From NCBI GenBank assembly GCA_041736155.1, contig JBGSUL010000089.1, positions 1-64,000 on the forward strand: DNA of 64,000 nucleotides. The letters run 5' to 3'. The stretch comes from JANPLN01 sp041736155 (lineage in GTDB: Bacteria > Bdellovibrionota > Bdellovibrionia > Bdellovibrionales > JAGQZY01). Positions within the stretch are counted from its first letter, which is position 1. Each line of letters begins with the position of its first letter. Under the pieces are notes generated by a model. It was not told the DNA's origin. It saw only the letters and a program-made list of their open reading frames with translations, and searched no databases. This document shows positions 7,371 through 16,709 of the stretch, one piece after another. The position numbers and the translations under genes were made by a program.

Positions 7371-10300
7371 TAAAATACCGCTCCCATCACCAAACTAAAA
7401 GTGCGTCCACGTCTCTGTGAGCGCACCATCTCGTTGCCTTGTGTGGACTCTACTTCGGGATCGAGTAAATTGCGTGCTCGCAAACTCATCGTCCATGTTT
7501 TGTTAATCGACTTTGTCCCAACAAAATCCAATTGCCCAAAAGGCTGTTCATAGGTGTCGGGAATTTTACTTGTGCCTACTTCGGTAATACGTTTCCCCAC
7601 CACATTGTAAAGCGTAGTGGCCGAAAGACCCCATTGCGGACGATCATATTGCAACTGAAAATTGATCGCATAAGGCGATTGTCCTTGCAGGGGACGTTCT
7701 TTGGAGGTTTGTGTTCCCAAGTTTTCTTCATTGAGTTCAATTTGCGAATTAATATAAGTCACATTCGACAGCACTGTCCAACGGCGTAGGGGTCGCGCAA
7801 AGTGTCGCAAGCCTACACGCCCTTCCAATTCGATTCCATAGTTTTTTGCCGCTTTGGCATTTTCAAAGGACTGTATGCGATTCACTCCCGGCAAAAATAT
7901 AACTTCGATGGGATTTTGAAACTCTTTGTAGAAAAAACCGATGGAAGCATATTCATCTGCAGTAAAGTAATACTCCCAACGATGGTCAAAATTACGGATC
8001 ACTGTTCCTTTTAAATTTTCGTTTCCCTTAATAAAGTTGCCTGTTTCATCATCAATAAAACTGCTAATGGCCATTTCGCGAAAATCAGGGCGCGACAGAG
8101 TCTCACTATAGTTAAAACGGGCTCGCACTGAGGCTGTTGGTTTCCATACCACCCCGTAAGATGGCAAGACATCCGTCATGCTAATTTCCGATTCGGAAGA
8201 TGGATTTTGTGGATTTTGGTAAAGAAAAGTTTTAACTGTCTGAACTGATTTTTCACGACGTAAACCTGCTTGGAAAGAAAGAGATTCTAAAGGGTTCACT
8301 TCAACAAGTGCATACTGCGCTTGTATCGTCTGCACACCTTGATAGCTATCTGTGTTCGTTGATGAACTGTTGAGAGAGATAGAGCCATTTGTTTTGTTTT
8401 CTTGAGAAAGTGCCGTATCAGAATTTGCTTTTTGCTCTGGCGTAAGTTTTTGGGTATTAAAATTAAAACGATTTGTGTCTGAATCGCGTTGTTTATCAAT
8501 ATCCATCAATCCGACCTTTACCTTCACCCACTCTCGGTCATTGATGAATATTGGCAAAGTGAGATTTAACGCTTTTTCGACACTGTTATCTTCTAAGAAA
8601 CTGTAGATTGTTTGATTGCCAGTTTGATTGTCGAGAAGTGTTTTAGAGCCATCACCATTCAGCATGTACGCCAGCTCCATACGTCGTGGACTGTCGCGGC
8701 GAGCATCTGCCCATCCCCAGCGCCAATCCAGCTGCAAAGGCGTAGTTCCCCATTTCCAGACTTCATGCTCGCCTTTTAAATGGCGTGTCCACAACTGACG
8801 CTCGGTAAAATCAGCCGTGTACGTTTGCGTCGACGGATCGCTAACAAAGGTCGTTTGATCGATCTGCGTGAGTTTTGTTGTATTACGCAAAAGGAATGTG
8901 TTGGCAATCAAGCGGTGCTTTTTAGCGACCTCCACACCGACTTCGTAGCTTCCACCTAAACGCGTCTCAATTTCTGAATATTCTGACAAACGCTGCGTAT
9001 CGTTGGCCAATTTCCCACCAGCACCAATACTAAAAGTTCTCACCGTGCGACTTAACTGATCGGTGTTTTGACTGTAGATCACACTGCCTGATGTGCCGAT
9101 CTGCACTTTGCCTTTTTTCATTCCAGTGCCGGTTGTCAGGCTGAGTCCCGGCATCGAGGGAGTATCTACCCGACTGAATTCAGTTCCCGAAGGAAAACTT
9201 TGCGTGAGTTGGGACAGCTCTTGCGCACTGACGCCGCCATTAAAACCAGGCGTGTTCACTTCCAGTTGTTTGCCCTGTGCCAACACAGCTTGCACATTGG
9301 CTGGCATCTTCCGAGTGCCATCGTCCATACCCAGCCAATCTAAACTTCCGCCTTGATGCTCTAAACGATTGTTCACGTTTTCATAAAGAAAACTCACATT
9401 GCTGCGTAAAAAGAATTTTTCGGGAAGACTGCGTGTTTTGAGTTGAATGATACCTCCACCAAATTCACCCGGGAGATCTGGTGAATAACTCTTTTGCACG
9501 ATAATGCTTTCCATAATGGACGTAGGGAAAAGATCCAGCGGAACCACCCGTCGCGCCGGTTCTGGACTCGGTAAAGAAAAGGAATTCATTTGCACGCCGG
9601 AATAACGTTCTCCCAGACCGCGCACGTACACATACTTGCCACCAACCAGGGTCAATCCTGTCACCCGACGGAGCGAAGCCGCCGCATCGCTATCTCCGGC
9701 GCGCGCCATTTGCTCTGCACCTAAAACATCGGTCACGGCAGAGCTCTGTTTGCGAATTTCCACGAGGGCCGACAAACTGCCTTTGATTTTGGGAGCTAAA
9801 ACCACCACGTCTTCTAATTCGTTTTGCGCGGGCTTCAACGAAACCGCGAGGTTCGGGGTCCCCTCGGAAATTTTAACACCGCTTAATGTTTTTGTTTGAA
9901 AGTTGGGATGAAAAACACTGAGGGAGTATTCACCCTCGGGAACTTTTTCTAAAATTTTTCCTTGGCTATCGGTTTTAAAAACTTTTTCCAAACCAGAAAA
10001 GAGTATCGTCGCCTCGGCGATGGGTTTGCCATCACCATCAGTCACATCAAAACCCACAGATTGTTCCTTTTGGGATAAGACTTTATCTACAGGCTTTTCC
10101 GGTTCATTAACATCCGCGGTACTCTCTTTTCCTTTAAGAAGATGCAAAGTCACTTGAACTTCTTCGTCCTCCACCACATTGACTGAGAACTCTTGGTCCG
10201 TGGAAACAACTAATATTTTTTGTGTCACCGCTGGTAAATCAAGTGAAAGAACTCCCTCTGAATTGGTGGTGAACAGTCCGCTGAGTGTTCGCACCGCCAC

Positions 10301-10462
10301 ACCGGAGGCAGGTATCCCATCTTGAAAAGCTACGACAAGGACACGACCTTTTTTTTGTACTTTATTATTTTCCAAGGCCATTTCAGATTGTTGTGCAAAA
10401 ACGAAAGAAGGGCCTGCGAAGCAGGCCCAGCAAACAAACAACAAACTAATAAACGAAAACAA
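7370..10462 (-). CDS. TonB-dependent outer-membrane receptor with two carboxypeptidase-regulatory-like domains
   Basis: The 1030-residue protein has a signal peptide ending FVFA-QQ and two N-terminal Ig-like CarboxypepD_reg domains (about 35-110 and 130-215). A plug domain follows (about 235-345) with the hallmark VYVRGLGERYSGVQMNS, and then a 22-strand-type barrel ending in RTFSLVMGAVF. Such receptors import large or scarce ligands (metal complexes, glycans, organophosphates). The ligand cannot be read from sequence, but the divergent porin O/P and Pho-box-like repeats suggest a phosphate-related one. The first usual start codon is the TTG at 10462, which has no good ribosome site. An in-frame ATT at 10471 has GGAG at a 6-nt spacing and would add Ile-Arg-Lys, giving a more normal positively charged signal-peptide N-terminus. 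Confidence 0.9.
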   Translation of the reverse strand: MFSFISLLFVCWACFAGPSFVFAQQSEMALENNKVQKKGRVLVVAFQDGIPASGVAVRTLSGLFTTNSEGVLSLDLPAVTQKILVVSTDQEFSVNVVEDEEVQVTLHLLKGKESTADVNEPEKPVDKVLSQKEQSVGFDVTDGDGKPIAEATILFSGLEKVFKTDSQGKILEKVPEGEYSLSVFHPNFQTKTLSGVKISEGTPNLAVSLKPAQNELEDVVVLAPKIKGSLSALVEIRKQSSAVTDVLGAEQMARAGDSDAAASLRRVTGLTLVGGKYVYVRGLGERYSGVQMNSFSLPSPEPARRVVPLDLFPTSIMESIIVQKSYSPDLPGEFGGGIIQLKTRSLPEKFFLRSNVSFLYENVNNRLEHQGGSLDWLGMDDGTRKMPANVQAVLAQGKQLEVNTPGFNGGVSAQELSQLTQSFPSGTEFSRVDTPSMPGLSLTTGTGMKKGKVQIGTSGSVIYSQNTDQLSRTVRTFSIGAGGKLANDTQRLSEYSEIETRLGGSYEVGVEVAKKHRLIANTFLLRNTTKLTQIDQTTFVSDPSTQTYTADFTERQLWTRHLKGEHEVWKWGTTPLQLDWRWGWADARRDSPRRMELAYMLNGDGSKTLLDNQTGNQTIYSFLEDNSVEKALNLTLPIFINDREWVKVKVGLMDIDKQRDSDTNRFNFNTQKLTPEQKANSDTALSQENKTNGSISLNSSSTNTDSYQGVQTIQAQYALVEVNPLESLSFQAGLRREKSVQTVKTFLYQNPQNPSSESEISMTDVLPSYGVVWKPTASVRARFNYSETLSRPDFREMAISSFIDDETGNFIKGNENLKGTVIRNFDHRWEYYFTADEYASIGFFYKEFQNPIEVIFLPGVNRIQSFENAKAAKNYGIELEGRVGLRHFARPLRRWTVLSNVTYINSQIELNEENLGTQTSKERPLQGQSPYAINFQLQYDRPQWGLSATTLYNVVGKRITEVGTSKIPDTYEQPFGQLDFVGTKSINKTWTMSLRARNLLDPEVESTQGNEMVRSQRRGRTFSLVMGAVF

Positions 10463-10483
10463 CTTACGAATAACTTACTCCAA

Positions 10484-11869
10484 TTATTTCGTCCAACCGG
10501 CTGTCCAATCAGCTTCGACTGGGCTAAACGCACCAACATAATCTACAGAATCAAACTGAAAACCACCGGGAAGTGCACCATCCGGAGGTGTCATGCCAGT
10601 GTCAAGAGCCATGCTGCCTTCCACAGGAATGATTCCAGACGCATCGACTACTTTTTCTGAAGGAGCTACAACATAGTTATTGAGATTCACATCACCTGTG
10701 AACCACTGAGTGATGGACCATGGATCGGTCGCCGCATCCTCAAGGATTTGGTTATTATTGCACTGAAGAAGCGCATTCTGCATAACCAAACCGGTTTGTG
10801 TCACAACACCACCAGAAACCTGGCCACCGTTACTGAATGTTTCTGCATCATCGATGTTTAAACAGTTTTGAAAACCACCGCGAACGATCATGTTATAAAA
10901 TTGTGCGCCTGTTCCGCGACGTAATTGCACACCGTTAAGAATTTGCGGGTTTCCTGCTTTTGCGACAACAGTCACGTTGCTCAAGATGGGGTTTGAGCGA
11001 GGTGTTGCTGTGTGATTGTCTTTAAAGTTATCAGCTTCGATACCGTTAGGATCTTTTTCCGAAGCATTTTCGACTGTAATATATAGATACTGAACAGCAC
11101 CTGTCCAACCTTGATCCCAATCAAAACCATCATCATCATTGTCAGTTGAAACAACATATTTCATGTTCACAGTTCCACCAAACAACTCCACGCCATCATC
11201 TGCACCCATGTAGGATTGAATGTACTCTACAGTTGTTCCGCGACCGACACCGTAAAAAGTGATACCGTTCAACTCGCTGTCTTTACCAAATGTAAAACCT
11301 GCGTATTCCACACGAAGATAACGAATGACTCCGGAGCTATCATCGTCATTTAAACCACCGTAAAGGGGAGCTTTTGCTGGATCTGCACCTTCAATAAAAG
11401 ACTCGCAATAACCTTTAGGTCCCACTTGTGTACAGTTGTTGATCTTGGCGTTACCTGCGATCACCAGACCGCCCCACTTGCCTCTTTCTGCTGTCAATGC
11501 CGACATCACCACAGGGTTTGTCGCCGAACCATTGACGAAGATTTTAGAATCACGAGTGATAGTTAAAAAAGAACCAGGCATTCCATAAACTGTCGCGCCA
11601 GCTTCTAATGTTAATGTGGAATTGTCTTTTTGATCACCACCAATGCGTACATCACCGCGCAAAATCCAAGCATGTTCAGCGCTGAGAACTAAATCTGTTT
11701 TGCCATAGATGCTGACTGGAATGTCCGCATCGTTGGCTGGTTTTTGACCGAGGTAACAAATGGATTTTCCTTGCACCATTTCAGTGGAAGCTTCTGTTCC
11801 CGCTGGGCAAACAGCCCATACTTGTGAGGAAGCGAAGAGGCCTAAGGCTAAGGTAGCTAAAGCTTTCAT
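10484..11869 (-). CDS. Secreted parallel beta-helix-like protein, first gene of the TonB operon
   Basis: I place the start at 11869, where MKALATLALGLFASSQVWA is a clean signal peptide and AGGAG lies 6 nt upstream; an upstream in-frame ATG at 11926 lacks both. The mature protein of about 440 residues repeats motifs such as RGKWGGLVIAGNAKINNC, VIRYLRVEYAGF and TDNDDDGFDWDQGW. This is characteristic of a family found next to TonB-dependent receptors and often annotated as a multidomain or T9SS-like protein. The repeats suggest a right-handed beta-helix with Asp-rich, possibly calcium-binding turns. It is the promoter-proximal gene of the uptake operon and probably a surface or periplasmic binding protein. 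The function is inferred from position. Confidence 0.85.
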   Translation of the reverse strand: MKALATLALGLFASSQVWAVCPAGTEASTEMVQGKSICYLGQKPANDADIPVSIYGKTDLVLSAEHAWILRGDVRIGGDQKDNSTLTLEAGATVYGMPGSFLTITRDSKIFVNGSATNPVVMSALTAERGKWGGLVIAGNAKINNCTQVGPKGYCESFIEGADPAKAPLYGGLNDDDSSGVIRYLRVEYAGFTFGKDSELNGITFYGVGRGTTVEYIQSYMGADDGVELFGGTVNMKYVVSTDNDDDGFDWDQGWTGAVQYLYITVENASEKDPNGIEADNFKDNHTATPRSNPILSNVTVVAKAGNPQILNGVQLRRGTGAQFYNMIVRGGFQNCLNIDDAETFSNGGQVSGGVVTQTGLVMQNALLQCNNNQILEDAATDPWSITQWFTGDVNLNNYVVAPSEKVVDASGIIPVEGSMALDTGMTPPDGALPGGFQFDSVDYVGAFSPVEADWTAGWTK

Positions 11870-11889
11870 ATAATCTCCTGGTTTAAGTT

Positions 11890-11908
11890 GCCGATGTTTC
11901 GCATCGAC
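11890..11908 (-). other. 5'-leader stem-loop of the TonB operon
   Basis: GCCGATG at 11890-11896 and CATCGAC at 11902-11908 form a 7-bp stem (one G-U pair on the minus strand) with a 5-nt loop, 20 bp upstream of the start codon. It could stabilise the mRNA or tune translation; nothing else is visible. Confidence 0.35.
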
Positions 11909-11975
11909 TGTTTTTGTTCCCCTCACTTATCTTAAGCTCACAACAATTAGTAAAATTAGGAAACGGTTAAGGGCC

Positions 11976-11996
11976 ATTCCTAACAGAACCCTAAAT
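11976..11996. promoter_or_regulatory. Candidate regulator site, second copy of the 11-bp-periodic motif
   Basis: ATTCCTAACAGAACCCTAA at 11976-11994 nearly duplicates ATTCCTTAACAAAACCCTAA at 12091-12110 in the same divergent intergenic region. Its half-sites CTAACA (11980) and CTAAAT (11991) are 11 bp apart, one helical turn, as for OmpR/PhoB-type dimers. It is the copy nearer the minus-strand TonB operon. Confidence 0.45.
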
Positions 11997-12082
11997 GACT
12001 CATCTCATTAGTTGCATAAAATATAGGAAGATAGAAAATGACTAATGTAATTTTGCTATAAAGAAAATTCTTCTTAATAGAA

Positions 12083-12113
12083 CTGTGACAATTCCTTAAC
12101 AAAACCCTAATAT
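12083..12113 (+). promoter_or_regulatory. Pho-box-like triple repeat with -10 element, promoter of the porin gene
   Basis: Three 6-mers lie exactly 11 bp apart: GTGACA at 12085, TTAACA at 12096 and CTAATA at 12107. This is the geometry of PhoB/PhoP (OmpR-family) boxes. TAATAT at 12108-12113 makes a good -10 element. No -35 hexamer is present, as expected for an activator-dependent promoter. A start 7 nt downstream of the -10 falls at 12120-12121, on the ATG, predicting a leaderless transcript. Confidence 0.5.
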
Positions 12114-12120
12114 TCGCCCC

Positions 12121-13305
12121 ATGACCAATATTCTTATTCAAGTTATTTTTTTGCTGACCAATTCATCATTTGCTGCGGATCAAATCTTGCCCGAAGCCAG
12201 TTTTGGTGAAGACGGAATTGTTTTTAAATATGCACCTAGCTCTTTTGTGATGAAATCGCGCTTTCGTCTGCAAGCTCGCGCCACCTATGAAGACTATGAT
12301 TCGAAAAATACCACCAACGAAGACGTCGTAGATTTTAGTATTCGTCGAATGCGTTTACGTTTTGATGGAACAGCCTTTGATCCCCGCTTTCTTTATAAAG
12401 TGCAACTCTCCTTTGCTCCGCGCGACACCGATTTTGAAAACTCTGAATTCCCCAACTTCTTGCGCGACGCTATTGTCGGCTGGGCGTACTCGGATAGTGG
12501 CACACTATGGTTTGGTCAAACCAAACTTCCGGGCAACCGACAAAGGGTTATTTCTTCCAGTAACCAAGAGATGGTGGATCGTTCTCTCGTGAATTCGATC
12601 TTCACCCTCGATCGCGATATCGGTGTACAACTCCACCAACGTTTGGGGGAAGAACGTCCACTGTGGGTCAAACTGGCGCTGAGTAATGGTGAGGGACGCG
12701 GCCGCGCCAATGAAAACACCGGAGTTTCCACCACGGCGCGTGTGGAGTGGCTCCCCTTTGGCAACTTTGCCCAAAATGGTGATTATTTCGAAGGCGATTT
12801 GATGCATGAGCGCGATCTTAAGTTATCCATGGGAATTGTTTATAACAACAACCCCAAAACCAATCGCCTCGGAGGCCAGCTCGGTCCTCTTTTTGATGGG
12901 ACACAAGTGCGCAGCATGGATACGTGGATGGCGGATCTTTTAATCAAGCATCGAGGTTGGGCGTGGAGCACAGAGTTCGCAAAAAGAACCGTCGACAATC
13001 CTTTTGTGATTATTGATGGCAGTACAAAAGCCATTTTTAAGGGTTCCGGCTATACAACACAGCTGAGTTATATCTTCCCAAATCATTGGTCGCCCGTAGT
13101 CCGCTACACTCGCACCACTCCTGTGAGCGCCATTTTATCAGAAGATAATACAACAACACAGTATATAGTCGGTTTGACTAAATATATTGATCGCCATCGC
13201 ATTAAAATTCTTGGTGATGTGACACTTGAGGAGAAGACCAACTCCTTCACCCATCTAGATCAACAAAACTGGATTGTACGTGTCCAAATGGAGTTTGGAA
13301 TCTAG
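12121..13305 (+). CDS. Phosphate-selective porin O/P family outer-membrane protein
   Basis: The 394-residue protein has a short signal-like N-terminus (MTNILIQVIFLLTNSSFAA) and a beta-barrel with OprO/OprP family features. These are FSIRRMRLRFDGTAFDPRFLYKVQLSF near residue 70 and GTLWFGQTKLPGNRQRVISSS near 125. The C-terminus, WIVRVQMEFGI, suits a barrel strand. Members form anion channels, classically for phosphate or polyphosphate, although many homologues have unknown selectivity. No ribosome-binding site precedes the ATG; a -10 element ends 7 bp before it, so a leaderless mRNA is likely. The gene is divergent from the TonB operon and shares its control region, which suggests co-regulation. 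A REP-like element follows the stop. Confidence 0.85.
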   Translation: MTNILIQVIFLLTNSSFAADQILPEASFGEDGIVFKYAPSSFVMKSRFRLQARATYEDYDSKNTTNEDVVDFSIRRMRLRFDGTAFDPRFLYKVQLSFAPRDTDFENSEFPNFLRDAIVGWAYSDSGTLWFGQTKLPGNRQRVISSSNQEMVDRSLVNSIFTLDRDIGVQLHQRLGEERPLWVKLALSNGEGRGRANENTGVSTTARVEWLPFGNFAQNGDYFEGDLMHERDLKLSMGIVYNNNPKTNRLGGQLGPLFDGTQVRSMDTWMADLLIKHRGWAWSTEFAKRTVDNPFVIIDGSTKAIFKGSGYTTQLSYIFPNHWSPVVRYTRTTPVSAILSEDNTTTQYIVGLTKYIDRHRIKILGDVTLEEKTNSFTHLDQQNWIVRVQMEFGI

Positions 13306-13308
13306 ATC

Positions 13309-13402
13309 AGATCTTTCGCTTTGCTCGGACGACGAGGGCCGCGACGCCCGTCCGCGTGTCCGTCTTAGCAGAAGATGTTATCCTGAGCGCTAACGAAGGA
13401 TC
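13309..13402. repeat. REP-like inverted pair between the porin gene and miaA
   Basis: AGATCTTTCGCTTTGCTCGG (from 13309) and TCCTGAGCGCTAACGAAGGA (from 13381) are imperfect reverse complements. They match the core seen at 36393-36447 and 35939-35962. The element sits at the convergent junction of two genes and may end transcription from both sides. A G+C-rich stretch lies between the arms. Confidence 0.55.
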
Positions 13403-13407
13403 TCGCC

Positions 13408-14319
13408 TTAACCTAACTGTTCAAGGATATATTCTTTGGCTTTGGCCAAATGCTTAAGCTCAAACCAGCGGATGGCGGCGTCTTTTCTAAACCAGGTCAG
13501 CTGCTTTTTAATCAGTTGCATATTGGCAGTTACAATAGCCGGCACTAATTGCTCTTGAGATAATTCTCCACGAAGAAAAAGTCCGACCTCCTTGTAACCT
13601 ACACTTTGCAATGGCGCCCAATGGGCAAAACCTTTATTGAGAAGCTCCTGCACTTCTTCGATAAAACCGGCCTGGAGCATTTCTTCGGCCCGCAAAGTCA
13701 CACGTTGGCGCATCTCATCTTTGTCGGCATACAAGGCCACTTTGATTTTTTGAAAGTCCGCAATGGGACTAGGTGTGAGTTCCTGATCTAATTCGCTCGG
13801 TTTTTTTTCCGACAACACCAGCATTTCCACAGCCCGACGAATGCGATAATGGTCATTCACATGCACAGTTCGCTGAAGGCTCGGATCTTTATCTATCACC
13901 CAACGGTGAACTTGCGCCCAGCCTTCGTCGGCAATGCGCTTTTCGATCCTTTGGTTCTGCTCGTCGTTCACTTTAGCCACCGGAAACATTCCTTTGACGA
14001 GCGCCTGAATATAAAAACCACTTCCCCCGCAAAATATCAGATCCCGATGGAGAAAGTCGCGGCCCTGGACTAATTTTTTAACGGCGCCCACATAATCCGC
14101 GGCGGTGATCTGCTCACCCTTTTCGACAAAAGCATACAGACTATGGGCCGCCAGCTTCATATCTTGCGACGATGGCAAAGCGGAACCAATTTTTAGGCCT
14201 TTGTACATTTGAATACTATCGACGTTGATGATCGGCAGCTGTCGAGCGATGGCGAGCTCGAGAGCAAGTCGTGATTTTCCTGAGGCCGTAGGGCCTAAGA
14301 CAAGGACTGCCTTTTTCAC
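13408..14319 (-). CDS. miaA: tRNA dimethylallyltransferase MiaA
   Basis: MiaA transfers a dimethylallyl group to A37 of tRNAs that read U-starting codons. The 303-residue protein opens with the P-loop VLGPTASGKSRLALELA and the family motif IINVDSIQMYKGLKIGSA. It also contains FCGGSGFYIQALVKGMF and the RIRRAVEML segment. Length is normal. The start is GTG, overlapping the mutL stop (GTGA), so the two are translationally coupled. A mutL-miaA pairing is common in proteobacteria. Confidence 0.95.
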   Translation of the reverse strand: MKKAVLVLGPTASGKSRLALELAIARQLPIINVDSIQMYKGLKIGSALPSSQDMKLAAHSLYAFVEKGEQITAADYVGAVKKLVQGRDFLHRDLIFCGGSGFYIQALVKGMFPVAKVNDEQNQRIEKRIADEGWAQVHRWVIDKDPSLQRTVHVNDHYRIRRAVEMLVLSEKKPSELDQELTPSPIADFQKIKVALYADKDEMRQRVTLRAEEMLQAGFIEEVQELLNKGFAHWAPLQSVGYKEVGLFLRGELSQEQLVPAIVTANMQLIKKQLTWFRKDAAIRWFELKHLAKAKEYILEQLG

Positions 14320-16175
14320 GGCAAACGCCCAAAATCTTTTTCAATTTTTGTCAGTGGGATTTCTAAGTAGACATTGCGGCCGTGAGGACAGTAGCTGGAT
14401 AACCGAAACTCATCCATTTGCTGAAGCAGACTTTTCATTTCTTCCAAAGACAAAGCTTGTCCGGCGCGCACTACAGAATGACAGGCCATGGTGGCAAAAA
14501 TATCAGCCACTTTTCTTTCAAAAGAAAAACTTCCGCCACGAGTGCTCGTCTCTTCGGCAAATTGGGTCAGGGCTTTGACCAAGGCTTTTTCGGAAATAAA
14601 ACTGGGGGCCGATGAAATAAGCAAGGTCTCTGGCCCCGCTTTTTCTAACTCCACGCCCATGCGTTTAAACTCTTCACTCAGGGAGATCAATTGATCCACT
14701 GATTCCGCTGGCAACTCCATGGATAAAGGAAGCAGATAACTTTGCACATCGAACTTTCCATCTTTCCAATGAGCCATCAAACGCTCAAAAACCACACGCT
14801 CATGGGCCGCATGCTGATCGACAAGGAAAAAGGCGCTTTCTCCTTCTGCGACTATGTAAGTAAGGTGCGATTGACCAATCACTTGCAACTGCGACCAAAA
14901 AGACAGCACCTCGTGAGCCGAAGCCACCGGCGCCTGCAATACAGAGGCAAACGATTTTTCAAAGTCATCGACCGTCGACTGCGGAGTCGTGGTCTCGCGC
15001 AGACTCTCGCCCGCTTTGCGTAAAGCGTCCATGGAAAACGTTTTTTGCTGAAATTGTGTTTTGGAAAAATCACCCGATGAAAAACTCAAATTCTTTTCTA
15101 CAGCCACAATTGGCACACTCGCAGCCGGGCTTTGCTTCGCTGAAAATAAATCCGTCTTAGATCCTTCGGCCTCGGTGGAACGGCTCATGCGCGCAATCCA
15201 CGGCGCCTGTTCAATTTCCGTGCGCAGACTTGCATGAACAAAACGAAAGATCTGCGAAGAATCCGTAAATTTGACTTGTGATTTTGTCGGATGAATATTG
15301 ACGTCCACGGTGTCTTTAGGAACCTCTAACTTCACCACCACAAAGGGATATTCGCCATGCATAAGGAGACTGCGATAGGCTTCCATAATGGCCGCCTGGA
15401 TTGTGCGATCCGCCACCCAACGATTTTGCACAAACGACCAAATCTGTTTGCTGTTTCCAGTCGTGGCCTGAGGGCTGGAATACACACAGTCGAGACGATA
15501 CCCTTGATATTCTCGTGTGAAAAAAAATAAATCTTTTTGCTCAAGCACCGCACGCGCTCGAGACAGAAGATCTTGCTGAGGTGGATAAAACAAAGTCATC
15601 TTCCCTTGCTGACGCAGTTTAAACTCCACCAGGGGATTCGCCAGAGCCATGGCCTTGATCACATTTTTAATTTGTGTGGTTTCCGCAGAGTCGGATTTTA
15701 AAAATTTTAAACGAGCTGGCACATTGGAAAAAAGATCCTGAATTTCTATCGTGGTACCCACTTCGCGGCCGGCCGGAAGAGGCTTTTCTTCGCGACCAAA
15801 TTGATTTTCCAAAGAATAGGCCTGTTCGCTCGTCACTGCACGGGAGATGACTTTTAAGCGACTCACGGAGGAAATACTGGCTAACGCCTCCCCCCGAAAC
15901 CCAAAGGTCTGAAGTCGCCACAAATCATCCGCTTGCGAGATTTTGCTCGTCGCATGGCGAGCGCACACCAAAGGCAGATCGTCGCGATGGATTCCTTTGC
16001 CATTGTCGGAGACTTTTATTTTTTTGCCGCCTTCGTCCACATCCACTTCGATTTGTGTCGCTTGCGCGTCGAGGCTGTTTTCAATAAGTTCCTTGAGAAG
16101 ATGCGAAGGACGCTCTACCACTTCACCAGCTGCAATTTGATCGACCACCTCGGACGAGAGAACCTGAATTTCCAT
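14316..16175 (-). CDS. mutL: DNA mismatch repair protein MutL
   Basis: MutL links MutS mismatch recognition to strand incision. The 619-residue protein has the GHKL ATPase motifs at the N-terminus: ELIENSLDA with catalytic Glu, DNGKGI, and GFRGEALASISSV. The transducer domain follows to about 330, then a variable linker to about 430 and the dimerisation domain. The C-terminal motif DQHAAHERVVFE fits the DQHA(X)2E(X)4E endonuclease signature, so this should be a nicking MutL as in organisms without MutH. The gene overlaps miaA by 4 bp and appears to be the first gene of the pair. Confidence 0.95.
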   Translation of the reverse strand: MEIQVLSSEVVDQIAAGEVVERPSHLLKELIENSLDAQATQIEVDVDEGGKKIKVSDNGKGIHRDDLPLVCARHATSKISQADDLWRLQTFGFRGEALASISSVSRLKVISRAVTSEQAYSLENQFGREEKPLPAGREVGTTIEIQDLFSNVPARLKFLKSDSAETTQIKNVIKAMALANPLVEFKLRQQGKMTLFYPPQQDLLSRARAVLEQKDLFFFTREYQGYRLDCVYSSPQATTGNSKQIWSFVQNRWVADRTIQAAIMEAYRSLLMHGEYPFVVVKLEVPKDTVDVNIHPTKSQVKFTDSSQIFRFVHASLRTEIEQAPWIARMSRSTEAEGSKTDLFSAKQSPAASVPIVAVEKNLSFSSGDFSKTQFQQKTFSMDALRKAGESLRETTTPQSTVDDFEKSFASVLQAPVASAHEVLSFWSQLQVIGQSHLTYIVAEGESAFFLVDQHAAHERVVFERLMAHWKDGKFDVQSYLLPLSMELPAESVDQLISLSEEFKRMGVELEKAGPETLLISSAPSFISEKALVKALTQFAEETSTRGGSFSFERKVADIFATMACHSVVRAGQALSLEEMKSLLQQMDEFRLSSYCPHGRNVYLEIPLTKIEKDFGRLP

Positions 16176-16229
16176 GAAATAGATATAGGTGGATGTAGCA
16201 AGGCTGTCTATAGTGCCGCAGAGCGACTT

Positions 16230-16631
16230 TTAGACAGGCGGCTCCGTCCATTTATAATCTTTTACTTTTTTGATAATGGGACGAATATCGGGCTGGGGTT
16301 TTAAAAGATAAAGAGGGTCCTTCTTTCTTTCGGCAAGAAAGGCCTTCACAGCGTCCGCAGCCACTTGAGGATTTCTTTTGTAAACGACCGGATCAAAACC
16401 GCAAGCCGAACAACGTATCGACATACGCCAACGCATTTGCGCCACCATCTCTGCCGTCACCGCGAGGATCAGAAAAAGCACGACACCCGTCCAGTGAAAA
16501 TCCTGCCAAACAAGATAGGTAAATACGGCACCGACCACCGTCAAAGCCAAAATCACAAAGACGCCAATGTGTTTGGATTTGTAGACTTTTTGTGGGAGCT
16601 TGCAAAAAGAGCAGTAGACTTTCTGTTTCAA
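16230..16631 (-). CDS. Small membrane protein with paired Cys motifs, unknown function
   Basis: I do not recognise this 133-residue protein. It has a CxxC near the N-terminus (VYCSFC), two adjacent membrane helices (about 24-45 and 49-65) and a second CxxC after them (IRCSACGF). Together these could form a zinc-ribbon-like site on the cytoplasmic face. The tail is basic and Pro-rich. The start is TTG with GGAGG at 5-nt spacing. It lies 54 bp upstream of mutL on the same strand and may be co-transcribed with it. Confidence 0.65.
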   Translation of the reverse strand: MKQKVYCSFCKLPQKVYKSKHIGVFVILALTVVGAVFTYLVWQDFHWTGVVLFLILAVTAEMVAQMRWRMSIRCSACGFDPVVYKRNPQVAADAVKAFLAERKKDPLYLLKPQPDIRPIIKKVKDYKWTEPPV

Positions 16632-16709
16632 CTAGACCTCCGGCCCTATTCCTTTGAACCTCAGTGAAAAGTCATAGTTCGCATCTAGGTTTGTTGCTAA
16701 AGTGAAACT

